Source: Erigeron canadensis
Lineage: Eukaryota > Streptophyta > Magnoliopsida > Asterales > Asteraceae
Direction of reading: 5' to 3'
Length of the DNA stretch: 64,000 nucleotides
Assembly (NCBI RefSeq): GCF_010389155.1
Contig: NC_057762.1
Span: 8,295,513-8,359,512, forward strand
Part shown: piece by piece, positions 44,018 through 55,563 of the stretch
How the letters are laid out: every line of letters starts with the position of its first letter
How positions within the stretch are numbered: position 1 is the stretch's first letter
The notes under the pieces: generated by a model
What the model was told of the DNA's origin: nothing
The model's input: the letters and a program-made list of their open reading frames with translations, nothing else
Databases searched by the model: none
Program-made: the position numbers and the translations under genes

Positions 44018-46402
44018 ATGGCCAACCCAGAGAATACACAAGGAAACCCTTTAAACACTGGACCTCCACCCATAAATGAATTTGAACAAACCAATGACCA
44101 TGCTAACAATAATCCACCACCACCACCTCCTATTCCTGCTTCTCCACACGTGCATGTGCACTACTCAAACACTCCTATTCCCAAATTCAGTGGGAATGGT
44201 GATGAATTTGGCACGTGGAAAGCTAGGATGTTATTACATGTTACTGGTATTGAGAGGAATATGCTTAAAATTTTAAATGAAGGACCCTATATTCCTAGAA
44301 GTCCTCTCAATCCACTTCTTGATCCAACTGGAGCAAGATCTGGGAGGGAAAAGAGAGAGGAACACTGGTCTGAAGAGGAAAGGAGACTGGTCAATATTGA
44401 CACTACCTTAAAAGTCATGATCCTCGGGGCCGTTCCTGAAGCTCTTATTCCCACGCTAGTGCTTTATCCCAGTGCCAAAAGCATGTGGGATGAACTAGTG
44501 AACCAGTATGAAGGTGGTGATGATACTATTGTTACCAGGAAAGTGGCTTTGAATAAGAAGTACGAGTCATTTTTTGCCCTACCCAATGAATCATTAACTG
44601 GTACCTACACCAGATTTATGTCTATCATAAACCAGTTGAGAGGGCTTGGGGTAGAAAAAGACAAGGACATACTTCTTGAAAAATTTTGTGATATTTTTCC
44701 TTCAAAATGGTCTCATATGATCGTGGTCTTGAGACAAGGTAAAACCTTGCATTCCCATACTCTGTCATCTTTGTATGGAGCCTTCAGATTCACTGAAGAG
44801 AATCAAGCCCAGAGAATTGAGGCAGAAAAAGATGCTATTAATCATGCTTCCAGTAGTTCCCCTGTGGTTAGTCATACTGAACCACCATGTGCAACATTAA
44901 TGTCTTCCGAGAATGTATTTTCGATGAAGAAGATGATGTCTGAATTAATGGACTCTGGAGTCATGAATAATATCTCTCCAGATTATGATGAAACTGATAG
45001 TGATGATCTGATGGCTATGATGGCTAAAACGTTTAACCGTTTCAAAGCCAGAGTTAACAGACCCACTGGACACACTGCACCCAGTTCTTCCACTGACAAG
45101 ACCAATTTGACATGCTTTAAGTGTGGCAGAAAAGGTCATTATATGAAAGAGTGCAAGTCCAATCAGTTTGTCTCACAATCTGGTCCATCAACTTCTTATA
45201 ACAAGCCTGATGATAGCTACAGATTAAAATACAAAAAGCTTAAGGCTCAAATTGCTCTCATGTCTGTAGAAAAAGATAATAATAAATGCATGGTGGCTAA
45301 AGAAGAATGGGTTCCCTCTGATGACTCATCAGTTGATGATGAAGAGGAAAGAGATTGTTGTTATATGGCCCTAGCTGATGAAGAGCATCTGGTGAAAGAA
45401 GATGTCACATCTGGAAGATGGGTGGACATTGTCATTAAAAAGGTAATAGATTATGACAAAGAAACTAATCCTGAGTTAAAATTGGACATTGCTGAAGCTT
45501 TAAACTCTGATTTAATGTTTGTGGAAACTGTTCGTTCAGAAATGTCAAATAATTTTGAAACAGATTTTTCTGAAATGACAAACTTACAATCTAAGTTAAA
45601 AGAATTGCAAGATATTGAACTAGCTTTCAAAGCACAAGTTTTGGTTATTGAACAACTGGTCCAAGAAAAAGAAGGACTGGAAAATCTTTTATCAAAAGAA
45701 AAACATGTTATCCAGTCATGGCTTGAGACCAAGAAACCATATGATGTTGCACGTAACCAGTACCCCTCCCAAAAACGTGCATATCTGGGGGGTGATGTCA
45801 ATGCTGCTGCATTAATACCTGTTGTTGACCGATTGCCTGAAGTGTTAAAACCTAGCACTATCTATGATGAACCAACAACGCCCAAAACTTGTATTATTCC
45901 TCCTGTTCAATTGTCTGAGGTTAAGACTGGAGCTCCCCAGATGAATGCTCCAGTCAAGAAGGTTAAGCAGAATAAACCTTTGCCTCAATCATCTTCTAAA
46001 GAACCCCAGGTTCAGAAAAAGAAGAATGTTGTTCCTCCACCTAAGCCAAAAGTACAGTCACCTGGAAAGGCTATGGTGTCATCTGAAGAAAATATTTTGT
46101 TAAGGCTAGAGAGTCAGTTTCAACTACTGGCTCGTCAAGTTCAAAGTTGTAATGCAAGAATTAACAATTTTGAGGGTACTTCATCTGGCCCTAAACAAAA
46201 TACTAAACCTTTTTCCAAGAAAGAAAAATCGAGCACACATGTTGACAAGAAAAAGAAAAAGGTTTCAAAACTGTCAGTTCCAATGGTGTTTACTGAGAAA
46301 CCCACTATTTTTGAATGTGAAATCAACCAGATACCAGCTGGGATCCATCCTTGTGGATCCAGAGAACCCATCAGTCGATGGGTTCGCAAACCTTTAAACT
46401 AA
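44018..46402 (+). CDS. Gag of the plus-strand SIRE-type element
   Basis: A 794-residue open frame without breaks. The N-terminal 45 residues are P/N-rich. The copia gag core follows (FSGNGDEFGTWKARMLLHV, then AKSMWDELVNQYEGGD, LPNESLTGTYTRFMSIINQL). One zinc knuckle lies at about residues 366-379 (CFKCGRKGHYMKEC, CX2CX4HX4C), which packages the RNA. The C-terminal 400 residues are charged, with predicted coiled coil (LQSKLKELQDIELAFKAQVL...) and a K-rich end. This length, about twice that of ordinary copia gag, is a Sirevirus trait. Pol starts seven bases after the stop in another frame, so pol expression would need a frameshift or separate initiation. The start is the first ATG, 38 bases after the PBS. 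Confidence 0.9.
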   Translation: MANPENTQGNPLNTGPPPINEFEQTNDHANNNPPPPPPIPASPHVHVHYSNTPIPKFSGNGDEFGTWKARMLLHVTGIERNMLKILNEGPYIPRSPLNPLLDPTGARSGREKREEHWSEEERRLVNIDTTLKVMILGAVPEALIPTLVLYPSAKSMWDELVNQYEGGDDTIVTRKVALNKKYESFFALPNESLTGTYTRFMSIINQLRGLGVEKDKDILLEKFCDIFPSKWSHMIVVLRQGKTLHSHTLSSLYGAFRFTEENQAQRIEAEKDAINHASSSSPVVSHTEPPCATLMSSENVFSMKKMMSELMDSGVMNNISPDYDETDSDDLMAMMAKTFNRFKARVNRPTGHTAPSSSTDKTNLTCFKCGRKGHYMKECKSNQFVSQSGPSTSYNKPDDSYRLKYKKLKAQIALMSVEKDNNKCMVAKEEWVPSDDSSVDDEEERDCCYMALADEEHLVKEDVTSGRWVDIVIKKVIDYDKETNPELKLDIAEALNSDLMFVETVRSEMSNNFETDFSEMTNLQSKLKELQDIELAFKAQVLVIEQLVQEKEGLENLLSKEKHVIQSWLETKKPYDVARNQYPSQKRAYLGGDVNAAALIPVVDRLPEVLKPSTIYDEPTTPKTCIIPPVQLSEVKTGAPQMNAPVKKVKQNKPLPQSSSKEPQVQKKKNVVPPPKPKVQSPGKAMVSSEENILLRLESQFQLLARQVQSCNARINNFEGTSSGPKQNTKPFSKKEKSSTHVDKKKKKVSKLSVPMVFTEKPTIFECEINQIPAGIHPCGSREPISRWVRKPLN

Positions 46403-46409
46403 TAATCTG

Positions 46410-49400
46410 GTGGATGTGCAGGGCGATCGAAAGAAATATATTTGGTATCTTGACAGCGCTGCTGGCAGGACAATGACCGGATGTAAGACCCTGTTGGAGG
46501 AGTTCAAAGTTTCAGACGGACCCTCCATTACTTTTGGAAATGATGGTTCTGGAAAGACTGAGGGATACGATATTCTGAATAATAGTCAAGTCAAATTCAG
46601 ACGAGTGGCTTATGTAAATGGGTTGAAATATAACCTCATAAGTGTGAGCCAGTTGTGTAATGATGGCTACCAGGTGTTATTTAACATCTCTCAAGGCATC
46701 GTATTTAATAAGGATTGGAAGGTAGTACTGATTGCTCCCAGAAAAGGGAATGTGTACGTGATGGATATGGAAAGCTCTCCTTCAGAGCAGTGTTTCTATA
46801 CCAAGGCTGATGAAGACACAAACTGGCTATGGCATAAAAGGTTATCCCATTTAAATTTCAAAAATATCAACAAGTTGTCCAGAAAACAACTTGCAGACGG
46901 GATACCTTCTGTCTCCTTTAAAAAGGAAAGGCCATGTCCAGGATGTGAGATGGGGAATCAGAAATGCACCAGTTTCAAGACAAAACAGAATTTTAGCATA
47001 TCTGAACCTCTTCATATGCTTCATATGGACCTCTTTGGTCCAGTGAATGTTCAGACTCGTGCTGGTAAGAAATATACCCTGGTAGTTGTTGATGAATATT
47101 CCAGATATTGTTGGGTAATATTTCTTAGGTCAAAGAATGAAACTGCTGCTGAAGTCATCGCTCTTATCAAGCAAATTGAACTCAAATACAAGCGAAAAGT
47201 GTATCAGTTAAGAAGTGATAATGGAACAGAATTCCAGAATGCAACTCTAGAGAAATTCTGTACTGGCACTGGCATCTCCCAGAATTTCTCATCAGCACAC
47301 ACTCCAGAGCAGAATAGAGTTGTAGAAAGAAAGAACAGAACGCTGATAGAAGCTGCCAGGAGTATGCTTGCTGAATCTGGTCTTCCTAAAATGTACTGGG
47401 CTGAAGCAATTGCAACTGCTTGTCACACTCAAAATCGCTCAGTATATGTGAAGAGACACAAGAAGACATCCTATGAAATATTAAGAAATAAAAAACCAAA
47501 GATTGGTTATTTTCACGTTTTTGGATGTCCAGTATACATCCTGAACGACTCCAGTCAGTTAGGCAAGTTTGATGCCAAAGCTGATGAAGGATATTTCTTA
47601 GGATATTCAACCATTCGCAAAGCCTTCAGAGTCTACAACAAAAGACTGGAAAAGGTCCAGGAGTCAATTCATGTCACACTTGATGAGTCAAATGAAGCAA
47701 TCAATAAAAAGCCAACCCTTATTTCTCCCCCGGAAAGTCCAATTATCTTTGGTGAATCTGATCCTATCAACTTCAATAAAGATTCATCTGAAAATGTCTC
47801 CAGTCATCCTGACTTGGAGCCAGTGCAAATTGAAAAACCTTCCAGTAATACTTCATTTTATCCTTCAATAAGTTTCAAAATACCCTCTGAACTTGTTATT
47901 GGATTAGATGTTCATACTACACCACCAGTATCAGATTCAATTGATTTTGAGCCAGTAATCCAAGAAATGCCTTTAAATGAAGAATTTCATGATGCAAATC
48001 ATGATCTTCTAGATTCTGATGAAGATGCTGAAGTTGTCTGGCAAGATCCTACTCCAGAAAATCAATTGAACTCTTGCACTGATATTGTTGTAAGAAACAA
48101 TCCTGGTCAATACTCTAAGTGGACTAAAGCTCACCCAATCAACCAGATTATCGGTGACTCCAGTAGAGGGGTTCAGACCAGAAGTGCCTCCAGTGAACAA
48201 TGTTTATATGTCAGCTTCTTATCACCGATTGAACCGAAGAAGATTGACGAGGAAATGAATGACCCAAGCTGGGTGATAGCTATGCAAGAAGAGCTTCACC
48301 AGTTCGAACGAAATAAAGTTTGGAATCTGGTTCCTCCTTTAGTTGGCAAGAAAGAACCAATTGGAACCAGATGGGTCTTCAGGAATAAGGTTGATGAAGA
48401 TGGTCATGTGATCAGAAATAAGGCCAGATTGGTGGCACAAGGGTACGTCTAGACAGACCTTGACTTTGAAGAATCATTTGCAGCAGTAGCAAGGTTAGAA
48501 GCCATCAGAATTTTTTTAGCCTTTGCTGCTCATCATAAGTTCAAGGTCTACCAGATGGACGTAAAGAGTGCATTTTTGAATGGAGAAATAGAAGAAGAAG
48601 TTTATGTCAAGCAAACTCCAAGCTTCATTGATGAAAAGCATCCACATTGGGTTTATCGTCTGGACAAGGCACTGTATGGCCTCAGACAAGCCCCTCGAGC
48701 CTAGTATGATACTCTGACCAAACACTTATCAGAAAACGGTTTCAAAAGAGGTGCAATTGACAATACCTTATTTATTCTTCGTGAAAGAGGTAATCTTCTG
48801 TTGGTACAAGTTTATGTTGATGATATTATTTTTGGTTCTACTGATGAATCTTTGTGCAAGAAATTTTCAAAAATCATGTCTTCAAAATTTAAAATGAGTT
48901 TGATGGGTGAATTAACATTTTTTCTTGGACTCCAGATTAAACAAACCAGTGATGGTATTTTTATTAATCAAGAAAAATATGTTAGAGATATCTTAAGAAA
49001 ATTCGATATGTATTCTTCACCTTCAAAATCAACCCCAATTTCTGCACCTTTAACAATAGATTCAGACCCTGATGGGAAGCCAGTGAACACCACTGCCTAT
49101 AGAGGCATGATTGGTTCACTAATGTATTTAACTTCCAGTAGACCAGATATAATGTTTGCAACATGTTTTTGTGCCAGATATCAGTCTAACCCAAAAGAAT
49201 CTCATCTGGCGGCTGTAAAGCGCATTTTAAAGTACCTTAAGGGTACTCCCAGTTTGGGTCTGTGGTATCCCAAAGGCTCAGGCTTAGATCTAATGGGTTA
49301 TTCAGATTCAGATCATGCAGGTTGTAAGATAGACAGGAAATCCACTACTGGTGGATGTCATTTCCTTGGTGGCAAACTAGTGAGTTGGACCAGTAAGAAG

Positions 49401-49754
49401 CAAACTTCAGTTTCTTTATCCACTGCTGAAGAAGAATATGTGTCTGCAGCCAGTTGTTGTGCTCAAATACTCTAGATGAAATACCAATTGCTTGATTATG
49501 GTATTAAATATTCAAAGACTCCTATCTTTTGTGACAATACCAGTGCCATTGCTATCTCAAACAATCCAGTCATGCACTCCAAGACGAAACACATTGATGT
49601 CAGGTATCATTTTATTCGCGATCATGTAATGAAAAATGATGTTGAAATCCACTTTATTCCCACTAACAAACAACTTGCTGACATATTTACAAAACCTTTG
49701 GATGAGAAAACTTTTCAAAATCTTGTCAGTGAGTTGGGAATGTTGAACCCTTAA
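46410..49754 (+). pseudogene. Pol of the plus-strand SIRE-type element, three in-frame TAG stops
   Basis: One frame spans protease, integrase, reverse transcriptase and RNase H. Protease: YLDSA at residue 13, where DSG is usual. Integrase: HKRLSHLNF and CPGCEMG zinc motif, catalytic Asp 207, Asp 270 and Glu 306 (spacing D-X35-E). Reverse transcriptase: [13 protein letters not shown] and YVDDIIFG. RNase H: YSDSDHAGC and STAEEEYV. Stops stand at 48450-48452, 48702-48704 and 49473-49475. Family comparison suggests former Gln, Trp and Trp codons. The motif PEQNRVVE has Arg where Gly is usual. No functional polyprotein can be made from this copy unless the stops are bypassed. Confidence 0.9.
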
Positions 49755-50638
49755 TCTGGAACCTTGTTATGAATGCCTTTGTGACACTGGCAGGGTTCTT
49801 TGATTCCAGATTTATAAATCTATACCAGTAAAGCTATCGAACGCCTGTCTGATACTATCTTTGCACTGATAGATTTATGAATCACCATTCCAGGAAAAAG
49901 ACTCAGACCACATTTTTTTTATATATCTAAGTTTTAGGGGGAATTTATTAATTTATTTTCTCTCTGGACAAATTTTTCTGAAAAATGTTTCTAGTACCTT
50001 GTAAATGTGTCCCTCTCATTAATACTGGATAAGTTGATGTGCATGTTTGAAGTGACTTCAGTTGCTTTGTAAATGTGTCCCTCTCAATTGTTTATATTAG
50101 TTGATGTGTGTGTTTGAGGATTACCAGAATGGTCAAATCTGGGTACTTACTGGAGTGTCCCTCCAGTGTACCATTTATGTGTCAAATCATTTTTTTTAAT
50201 ACTTGAGGCTAGTGCAAGTCAACCTTACAAATTTTTCATCTGGACAGTTACTGTTCACCTTACGTGGCATGACTTTTTCAATTTAAATGATGGTTTTGTT
50301 ACCTTGGGAAGACCAAAAGTGCAAGTTGGTAATTTTTGTGGGCTGTCAACTGTCATACATTTATGTGTGATGGGAAACATTAAATGCGGATGTCAAAACC
50401 GATCAAAATTGTTTTAAAATTTTTCAAAATTACCGTTTTGAATTCTATTTTCTCTTTCCTCTATAAATACCCACATTTACCTTCACCTTTAGTTTCATCT
50501 CAAAAATCATTTACTCTCATATCTTCAAATTCCTTCATTTATTTCCTTTTTCATTTACTCTCCAATCATCATCATCTCTCTTATTAAATTTCTGTTATCA
50601 GTCTTAAATTCTTTCACTTTCATTTTCATATATCTCAA
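49755..50638 (+). other. Spacer between pol and envelope-like ORF
   Basis: No gene. It holds a polypurine-like TTTTAGGGGGAATTT at about 49932 and two copies of TTGTAAATGTGTCCCTCTCA (one base changed) 67 bp apart (49998 and 50065), each followed by a GTTGATGTG(C/T)(A/G)TGTTTGA segment. A TATA-like CTCTATAAATACCC at about 50459-50472 could drive a separate transcript of the next ORF. Confidence 0.5.
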
Positions 50639-52303
50639 ATGGCTCCTAAACCATCTCCTAAAAATCTTCTAGCCGTAAATTATACTCCTGCTGAAAATGT
50701 CAAGAAGGCAAATCATATATCTCTTTCTGCCGATGCCATTTGCATAAACATGAATAACTGGATGGCCAAACTTTCAACCAATCACTCTGCAACATCCATC
50801 ATTGGAAGGTTGAATACCTTCTTCCAAAGCAGTCCACTCTATGGTGCCCTAACCCTAAATCCGGGCAAAATGTATCACGATTATCTGTGTGAATTCTGGT
50901 ATACAGCAGTGTATGTGGAAAGTGATGAATCCATCCACTACACATTAAAACAAGGCACCAAAAGCTTCACCATTATTGTTGATTCCCTCAGAGATGCCCT
51001 GAGGATGAATTATTTTGATGAGAATGAAATGCCTGTTGAGATTCCCTCTGGCATCAACACCAAGGAAGTGTGCAGGTTGATGGGGCACACGGAGATAGTG
51101 GATGAGAATAGTCAGCTGCTTAGGAAGGGCACTGTATATATGAGTAGGCTGACAGATTCATGGAGATATTTCTTCACTCACCTTGTTGAGTGTTTAGGTG
51201 GCAGTTCTGGAGGTTTAGATCAGATAAACCAGACACAGCTCCAGATTGCTTACTGCTTGTGGCATGGGTACAGGGTGGACTTTGCCCAGATCTTCTTTAA
51301 TGATCTGGTGGACAGATTGAGGGTCAAGAGCAGGAAAGCCTTCATTCCATTTATTCAATTTCTGTCCATCATATTTAGAAGGGCTTTGAAAAATGAGTAC
51401 TCTGTAAATACAACTCATTTTTCTTTATGTGAATATCTGAGGGACCTCAACCAGTTGACCTCATCTCCTACTGAGGTCGACATTCCATCGGTGATGTTAT
51501 ATCAATTTAGAAATCAAGAAGAGGCAAATGCATCATCACCAGATGAGGAGGTTGCTGGTGAGCATCATAACAATGAGGAAATTACTGATGTTGTTACTGC
51601 TGAAAGGGTGCAACCTATTTCCCAGATCGCTCCAGATCTTCAGCAGCCTGCTGTGGATATTGTTGAAATTCCACCCAATCCCACCAGGCCAAGGAATAGA
51701 ACTCGTCGTCTTAGGAGAGACGGAGTTCTGGTATCATCCCTTCCAGAATCATCTCATCAAGATTCTGGAGAAATTGGTCAGGTAACTGCCCCAGCTGCCA
51801 CTAATCTAGTACCAGTAGAAGGAAGTGGTGAAGAAGAAAGAGGGTCTGGATCACCTCTTGTCATACCAGTATCAACTGCTGAAAGTAGGGACATCATGGC
51901 TGCTGATGGATCCCTAATTGTTGAAGAGTTGAGGGGGAACAAGTTGGGCAGATTAAAGGAGAGAATCTGGAGCAAGTGGCTCAGATTGATTTGAATGTTG
52001 GGGTGGAGAATGTACAAGTAGAGGACCAGACAGGTGGAACCGGCCCAGATTGGGATATGGTTGATTCTTCACTGTCTGAAGACAATGACTTTGATGTTAA
52101 TATGAGTTTTATGGGAGAAGAAGAAATTGATCGCACCATCCACTCTGTCTCCCAGTCAATTCTATCTGACACGCCTCCTCCACCCCCAGAAAATACACCA
52201 ACACCTCTTCCAGAACAAACACCAACTACAACTTTTCAATCACTATCTGCATCAGAAATTCAACATTCTGAACCACTGGCAGTCACCCAACCAACTGAAA
52301 ATA
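50639..52303 (+). pseudogene. Envelope-like ORF of the SIRE-type element, frameshifted and truncated
   Basis: The first frame (50639-51994, 451 codons) and the second (open to 52312) join by a shift near 51940-51975. The protein starts MAPKPSPKNLLAVNYTPAEN and has a globular N-terminal half rich in W/Y/F (LYGALTLNPGKMYHDYLCEF, WRYFFTHLVECLGG), then an acidic and P-rich C-terminal part. It corresponds to the third ORF of SIRE1-like elements, called envelope-like for its position. I see no signal peptide, fusion peptide or clear transmembrane helix, so an envelope role is not supported by sequence. The 3' end is replaced by the LTR of the minus-strand element at 52304. Confidence 0.7.
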
Positions 52304-52643
52304 TGTAGATAACACGATTTCATCTCCGAATTCACAGATTCAATGGTGGATTTGTGTGTGTGTGTTCTTGGTGTTTTAGTGTGTGTTTCTAGAGAAAGAG
52401 GGGGAGAGAGAGGAAAGATTGGGATTAAGTGTGTGTAAAATTAGAGGAATGAAATGGAATGGGAAAAAGGCTTAAAGTTGTTATGATTTCTAAGGTGTGA
52501 GGGGTTATTTATAGTCTAACTATACATTTATGCTAATTATCACATCTAGTCCCTCAAGCTTAGAAATCATTCATTTATGACTTACCAACAAGTATGTCCA
52601 CTAATCTTAAATTACAATTTATCACTATTTTGAATTTCTAACA
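52304..52643 (-). repeat. 3' LTR of the minus-strand SIRE-type element
   Basis: About 340 bp. On the minus strand it starts TGTTAGAAATTC directly after the polypurine tract and ends TTATCTACA. It contains GACTATAAATAACC (TATA box, about 52510-52523) and an A/C-rich transcribed part with CT-rich and (AC)n runs. The outer end is fixed only by TG...CA and by the break in the neighbouring ORF. Confidence 0.65.
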
Positions 52644-52656
52644 TTCTCCCCCTTAG
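52644..52656 (-). other. Polypurine tract adjoining the 3' LTR
   Basis: The minus strand reads CTAAGGGGGAGAA, ending at the LTR start. Confidence 0.75.
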
Positions 52657-55563
52657 TGATATATTGTAACGAATGAAGTACGTGTTATCTTGTCTTGTAG
52701 GAATGAAATTGATGAGCCCGGTGGTGAAGACAATTGGTTTGTTGAAACAAGTATTTGGATAACTTGATTCAATCTTGGTCTTGGACTTCTTGAAGTTAAA
52801 TCATGAGATGATTCTCAATGTTCTTTTCGATCAGAGACTAAAGAGTGTGTGTGTGTCTTGAATCTTTGAAGATTGTTGAATCATGAATCAGGGTTGTCTT
52901 TTGAGGTGCGGAAGGTATGAACTTGGTTTTGGTTTGTCAATCTTCGAATCTTGAGTGAAATTCATCTTCTTGGAATGAAGTATCATGAACTTGTACTCTC
53001 CCCCTTGATGTATGCATTAGAGCTTCTTGAATGAGTATAATTGTATGACTTGAAGATCTTGAATGGAATATGTTGATGAAGACTCTTTTGAAGCTTTACT
53101 TCTATGTCTAGAATCTTCCAATCAATTTTTCAACTTTTTGTAGCTTTGATCTTTGTCACAATAACTTGAACACTTTGGAGAGTAAACTTTTGAATGAAGT
53201 TTGGATAAGTCTCTTATGAAGTGATCATCCTCCCCCTCAATCCATGTAAACATTTTGGATCATCTTTGAGCATTTGTTCCATCTTGAGATAATATCCTTT
53301 CATCTTTGGTCTCATTCTTATCTTTGTAATCAATGTAGATTTCCTCCTTTTTCAAAATCAAGAACTCAAACAACTAAAATTTAGTTAGAATCTAAGCTCA
53401 ATTGACTGAAATGTTTTGTAAATCTTTGACAAGTTAATCTGAAGAAACTAGATAAGAAACTAGATTTAAAAGAAATCATTCCAATTCACTCTAATTATTT
53501 TCTCTCAACTCCATCTTCAACCTCCATACACCCAATCAATACAACCTTTTCTCCTTGCTATCTTATTTCTTCCCCAATTAATCAATCATAATCTTTTCTC
53601 CCCCTCATAATGACAAAGTTGGGAACCAATGCCATTATGCAAACATTGATTGAGAAAATTTCACAAGAAATATGACAAACTAAAACTAGATACACATGGA
53701 GAAATATCAACCATCAACGTATCAACCCAAACCATTAGCCCAACCCAAAGAATCCTAAGGTTAACTAAAAGTAAGGTTGAAGTTGTTGATACAAATGTTA
53801 TAGAATGGTGTTGGTGGTTTTTGTGTTTGTGAGATGAGAAATGAAAACTGGATAAGAATGATCCGTTAACATATTCAAAAATCAAAAGGATTAATGAAAT
53901 GACCGATAGAAATGTATAACATTTTTCGGATTTCCTATGTATCATTGAGACATGCACAAAGCAATGTTCTAACATAGTTCGGTCTGCGGCTTTTCAACCA
54001 CTAGATTGCTTCAAAGAATATAAATCATGGTTAGTACAGCCGAAGCGTTCGATAACCACAATCTATTATCCTTAAAGACTTTTTAATTAAAATCCGAGGT
54101 CACATTTAGACTTCTCGTCAACTCAATAATCACATAAATGTAATTATGAGACCTACGTTCAATGTTGGAAAAGATGTTAGCATTGGTAGGATTTCCATTT
54201 GATCATCGTGGAATATCAATTAAGATATCACTACAAACGTTCCGGCTATATCACAAAGATAAGCAATAATATCACAAAGATATGACTCGAATGTGTCCTA
54301 AATAAATGAATAATGATCAAATGAATGACCAATCAAGATAGCTCTAGACAGAACGTGATCAAATGAAGTCGGGGACTGGAGCAGAATGTCGCCCTTTTTC
54401 AATATCAACATCTTCCAAATGAAGAGTCAATAGAAATGTGAAAATCTCCGTGAGAAATGAAACAAGTATTTGTTAAGAAACACTTGAGTGGTTAGATAAA
54501 GATGTGCATCGCTTCACTGGGTCCATGAAGTCTTTATCAAGATATCAACAAATGACATCTGATAGAAATTTGTTTCACCCGGCGATTTGAGAATTTAGGG
54601 AAGGGTATCATTTCTTTTAACCCTTTTCTCACAACATATCACCGTAACCTCTCACTTTTCGACTTTACTCCCTCCATCCTATTTGCACGAAACCATCATC
54701 ACTCAAAATACCCTTACTATCTAATGAAAGAATTGAATACTCCGGGTTTAAAACTTATCGGCGATGATGAAGTTCATGGAGTGAACGAATCGCTCAAGTG
54801 CAAACTAATCACCGAACTTCAATTGATGAAAAGTCATTTGAAAATCATCAAACGTGTGTATGAAAAGATTTAAAAACACATTTGAAGTTTGAAAGTTTTG
54901 AAATCACAAACTCCCCCTTAATCTATGCAAAGGTAGATCAAAATGTTTTTCATAGAAAGGTAGAGCAAAAATTTGTTTTTGTGAAAACAAAAAGAGTAAA
55001 ATCTTTGTTGTGATATATACAGAAAAATTTGAGAATCTAATGTGAACAAGATTTTAAGAAACACAAAGTTTTGCTTTAACAACAATGTTCATAGTAAGAC
55101 TGCTAGGGAGTACACAAAGGCGTTCGATCCTTCGCATCTTACATCAACAAGTTGGATGCAATAAAACATTTAAGCAAATTTGTTTTGTAATCAATCAACT
55201 GCTATGACACATACATTTTGATATAAGATCACTTAGAAGTACACAAAGGCGTTCGATTCCTTGTTTTCTTATATCAATCTATATGTATAACAACAGAAAC
55301 GTAAAAATGAAAAATTCATGAAGATTTAAAATTTAATAAATTTAAATAAAGTATTTGAAGAGCGGGTTACATACATAGTATATGTAAGACTCTTTGATAT
55401 AAATAAATCATTGAAGCACGGGTTACATACATAGTAACCACTTTTAAAGAAGAAAAAATAAAGAAAATCTTTTTGTTAATTTTCAAAATTTTATATTTTT
55501 GTATTTGATTGTCTTTTCAAATTTTGTATTTTGTTTTTAAGAATGTATCAAGAACAAAATAAG
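52657..55563 (-). other. Non-coding 3' region with multiplied polypurine tracts
   Basis: There is no ORF between the end of RNase H and the 3' LTR. PPT-like words (plus strand CTCCCCCTTNAT or CTCCCCCTCA) recur at about 52646, 52998, 53230, 53600 and 54911, several followed by an ATSYATG-like word. Repeated PPTs before the 3' LTR are, as I recall, a reported trait of Sireviruses. An AGTACACAAAGGCGTTCGAT word occurs twice (about 55110 and 55231), as does GGGTTACATACATAGTA (about 55364 and 55420). Confidence 0.6.

Larger units (their letters stand above)
42983..52303 (+). mobile_element. SIRE-type Ty1/copia element, plus strand, 3' part outside window
   Basis: LTR, PBS, gag, pol, 0.9 kb spacer and an envelope-like ORF are in order. 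An extra ORF after pol and a very large gag with coiled-coil C-terminus are typical of Sireviruses. It is interrupted at 52304 by the LTR of a second, opposite element, and its own 3' LTR is not in the window. Pol has three stops and the envelope-like ORF one frameshift, so the copy is inactive but fairly recent. Confidence 0.85.

Noticed and set aside
50166..50417. 83-codon frame in the pol-env spacer
   Set aside because: No similarity to Sirevirus proteins, and it sits among repeated non-coding motifs.
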